Source: a virus. Taken from it: 25,013 nt of DNA. Shown here piece by piece: positions 22,861-25,013 of the stretch. Position 1 is the first letter of the stretch. Each line of letters opens with the position of its first letter. The notes beneath the pieces are model-generated. The model saw nothing but the letters and a program-made list of their open reading frames with translations. It did not search any database and was not told the origin of the DNA. Where the stretch lies: the IMG/VR virus record IMGVR_UViG_3300045256_000566, positions 1-25,013 of that record, one strand, 5' to 3'. A program made the translations under genes and the position numbers.

Positions 22861-22902
22861 GAGAAAAAAATAAGGTTCGTCATTGTGTAAAATTTTATTA
22901 AA

Positions 22903-24048
22903 TTATGCTCTTGCTTCTATTTGTTCGCCTTCAATCGCTTTTGCTTTTGGCTTTTTTACCTTCGGTTCGCCATCTGTGAAGGTAAAGAATGTTTTTAAAG
23001 CCCCCTTTCTTTTGACGGCTCCAATGACAATCTTTGTTAAATCCTCTTCGGTATAGAAGGAGTCGGACTCCTTTTTATGTTCCAGTTTGGCAACTTGTCT
23101 TCCATCGTGATAAATCAAGATACATCCACCAAAGGCTTTATTGATTTGTGCTTGCTTTGTAAGTTGTTCATTTATCTCCTTATCCTCAATCTCAATTTCT
23201 GCCAAGTATTTTTTTACTGTTTCTATTTCATCTTGAAGCTCTTTCTTTCTAAGTAGAATTTCGGTAAGTTTGTTTTCTTTTGTTGCTTCAAGCTTAACAG
23301 CTGCCTGCTTCTTTCTTAAGAATGCCTCAATTTCCTCCTCTTTCTTTAATCCTGCTTTTTTTGGGGCTTCAGTTTTAAATTCCGTGAAAAAGAAGTAAGA
23401 TGAATACAGAATTGCTTCTTGCAGCTTTTTATCAACCTCATATTCAAAAACCTTAAAATCAGTTTGAGTAAATTTTTCTGCTTCATCCTTTCCTACAAGA
23501 ATTGCTAAAAAACCCTTCTTCGCGCCAGTAAGCATCATTTGCATTTGAAGTTGCAAAATCCACCCAAAGTATGGCTCCCCCTTGTAGTTTTTATTAAAGG
23601 TAAAATCGTTTGTTGATTTGCATTCCAAAACAATTTCTTCCCCAATCTTATAATCAAGAGTTGCTGAAATCCTCCCTATGATATTGCCATTTTGGTCGTT
23701 TATCTCTCTAATTTCTTGTATTTGTTCTTTTATTTCAAGTTCTGCAACTTCTGGACGGAGTTGAAGAAATGTATTTTTTATTTCTTCCTCTAGTTTTTGC
23801 CCCCTTTTTGTAAAATTGTTGCTTATGGAAGCTTGATATTCAAGGTAAGTTTCATCATCCATTTGCATTTGTAGCCATGTTGAATATAAACTTGAATAGC
23901 AGGGTTGCCCTTTCATTAAAAGCACATCTTCCGCTTGAAGGATTTTTGCTTCAAATAGTTTTTCCGCAAATCCTAAAACTACAGGTGCAATACTGGAAGC
24001 GCTTAAAGTATTTTTACGGCTAAGTAGCCATTCTTTTTTGTTTGTCAT
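22903..24048 (-). CDS. YqaJ-like viral recombinase exonuclease
   Basis: A 381-residue protein of the lambda-exo/YqaJ nuclease group, which chews 5' ends to make single strands for RecT. N-terminal LLSRKNTLSASSIAPVVLG is the usual substrate-binding start. Active site pieces: E87 in KRGQKLEEEI, D132 in ISATLDYKI, E142 and K144 in LECKST, and Q166/Q168 in ILQLQMQMMLTG. All are present. After about residue 230 a long Glu/Lys coiled coil follows (KLTEILLRKKELQDEIETVKKYLAEIEIEDKEI), then a beta part and a basic KPKAKAIEG tail. It follows recT by 12 bases, as in many phages. Confidence 0.88.
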   Translation of the reverse strand: MTNKKEWLLSRKNTLSASSIAPVVLGFAEKLFEAKILQAEDVLLMKGQPCYSSLYSTWLQMQMDDETYLEYQASISNNFTKRGQKLEEEIKNTFLQLRPEVAELEIKEQIQEIREINDQNGNIIGRISATLDYKIGEEIVLECKSTNDFTFNKNYKGEPYFGWILQLQMQMMLTGAKKGFLAILVGKDEAEKFTQTDFKVFEYEVDKKLQEAILYSSYFFFTEFKTEAPKKAGLKKEEEIEAFLRKKQAAVKLEATKENKLTEILLRKKELQDEIETVKKYLAEIEIEDKEINEQLTKQAQINKAFGGCILIYHDGRQVAKLEHKKESDSFYTEEDLTKIVIGAVKRKGALKTFFTFTDGEPKVKKPKAKAIEGEQIEARA

Positions 24049-24060
24049 AAAATAAACAGA

Positions 24061-24972
24061 TTAAATTAAACTTGCTTCCGTTTCCTTCAAGGATGAATGA
24101 GGCAAGGCGCCATTTGGCACTAAAATTTCCTCTGCTTTTAAACTTTCTTTTGCTGTTATTTTTTCTTCTTTTATCTCCTTTTCTATTTTAGGTTTTGAAA
24201 GTGTTAAGATTGGTTTTTCCTCCGCTTTATTTGAAACATCTTTAATCTCAGCCATTCCGCCAAATTCTCTTGCATCGTCTTCTGCTATCACATCCAAAAT
24301 ACCACTTTCATTATCGTATCTTTTGTAAAGAACCTTAGTTAATTCTTTAATGACGGTTTTAAGCACCATCTTATCTTCCCATGTTTTCCAAAACATAGTT
24401 TCCTTTCTGTGTCTTTGAATTTGCATCATATCCATGTAAAGAATATAGCTGTTGCCATCATCTAGCAAAACATAGCAGTAAGCCCCTATGATTTTAGCAT
24501 TTCCTTTGGCTTTTCTATCAAAGTTATAGCTTGCAACTGACTTAATACCATCTTCTGTTGATTTTTTATTTAAGTTCCAAGAAAACTCATCTCCTTCACG
24601 GATAACATCTTCATCTCTTGATTTTATTTTAACTACTCTTTTTAAAAGCTCAACAAATCCTTCATACCCTACTTGAAAAGATGCCTTACTTCCGTAAGGA
24701 ACAAGATTTGCTTTATTTTTTCCAATTGTAAGCCCATATCCACAAGCTCTCATCGACGCATCAAAGATGCTTTCAGGGGTGCAGGCTTGAAGTTCTTTAC
24801 TATTTGAAACTTCATACCAAACATCGTTAAAGTAATCACTGAAGCTAGAATTTAGCCCTGCAAGCTTCATTCGGCCTTCAAAGAGTTGTTGTTTATTCTC
24901 TGCCACCTTCCATAGTTGGCTTTTAAGGTTTTCTATTGGGGTTGTAATTTGTGTTTTTTGTTGCATTGTCAT
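24061..24972 (-). CDS. recT: RecT-family single-strand annealing protein
   Basis: A 303-residue protein that anneals complementary single strands after resection by the YqaJ nuclease. Family features: ESIFDASMRACGYGLTIGKNKANLVPYGSKASFQVGYEGFVELLKRV (about 67-113; the ..A...GL......A.lvPyg..a.fq.GykG..el..r pattern is diagnostic), then YMDMMQIQRHRK and WKTWEDKMVLKTVIKELTKVL (about 195-215). The last 70 residues are Lys/Glu-rich and disordered. The ATG at 24972 overlaps the stop of an upstream frame as ATGA. All core motifs intact. Confidence 0.92.
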   Translation of the reverse strand: MTMQQKTQITTPIENLKSQLWKVAENKQQLFEGRMKLAGLNSSFSDYFNDVWYEVSNSKELQACTPESIFDASMRACGYGLTIGKNKANLVPYGSKASFQVGYEGFVELLKRVVKIKSRDEDVIREGDEFSWNLNKKSTEDGIKSVASYNFDRKAKGNAKIIGAYCYVLLDDGNSYILYMDMMQIQRHRKETMFWKTWEDKMVLKTVIKELTKVLYKRYDNESGILDVIAEDDAREFGGMAEIKDVSNKAEEKPILTLSKPKIEKEIKEEKITAKESLKAEEILVPNGALPHSSLKETEASLI

Positions 24973-24987
24973 AAGGTTACAATTAAA

Positions 24988-25013
24988 TTAATATTGATTT
25001 TCCAGTGCTTCAT
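24988..25013 (-). CDS. 3' end of an upstream gene (partial)
   Basis: At the right edge the minus strand reads ...GAA GCA CTG GAA AAT CAA TAT TAA (EALENQY then stop), which looks like the end of a gene entering from outside. Another frame from 25013 (MKHWKININLIVTL) ends in a TGA overlapping the recT start. Too little sequence remains to choose. Confidence 0.3.

Overview
The window holds most of the structural half of a contractile-tailed (myovirus-type) phage or prophage with very AT-rich DNA. It also holds the terminase genes, a replication-origin-like region, a broken dnaB helicase gene and a RecT/YqaJ recombination pair. Head and tail genes form one long minus-strand block in the usual assembly order: terminase, portal, MuF-like head protein, DUF2213 protease/scaffold, cement protein, major capsid protein, head-tail connectors, tail terminator, DUF3383 sheath, tube, frameshifting tail chaperone, tape measure, hub/plug/spike, baseplate wedge genes, tail fibre. 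The family set (DUF1073/HI1409-type portal, DUF2213, DUF2184, DUF4054, DUF3383, Gp138-type spike, Pam3-type plug, DUF2612) is typical of proteobacterial and cyanobacterial myophages. Most starts lack a recognisable Shine-Dalgarno sequence. With the extreme AT bias, this suggests an AT-rich host that relies little on SD (an intracellular alphaproteobacterium or a Bacteroidota member are both possible), but the host cannot be fixed from this sequence. No tRNA, rRNA, integrase, lysis gene or CRISPR array is visible.

Layout by position: 23-7486 tail fibre, baseplate and tape measure; 7497-8248 tail assembly chaperone with a -1 frameshift site; 8256-10884 tube, sheath and terminator; 10887-12828 connectors and one unknown; 12839-18485 capsid, cement, protease/scaffold, MuF and portal; 18486-18689 a divergent promoter region built on a perfect dyad; 18690-18992 a lone plus-strand moron-like gene; 19198-21509 large terminase and its upstream partner; 21510-21859 a cluster of DnaA-box-like repeats; 21860-22386 the dnaB remnant; 22493-22738 a small plus-strand gene; 22903-24972 the YqaJ exonuclease and RecT annealing protein; a few codons of another minus-strand gene at the right edge.

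The main points of interest are: (1) a T_TTT_TTG slippery site that joins two tail chaperone frames into a 250-residue product; (2) a dnaB gene that keeps its N-terminal domain and last 50 residues but has lost the ATPase core, next to at least five perfect TTATTCACA boxes; (3) a 9-4-9 perfect palindrome whose two arms each contain a TTGACA box, facing the late operon on one side and the moron-like gene on the other; (4) a near-consensus promoter inside the protease/scaffold gene, placed where it could make a separate scaffold protein; (5) a carbohydrate-binding-like insertion in the DUF4054 connector; (6) many perfect in-frame tandem repeats in structural genes.
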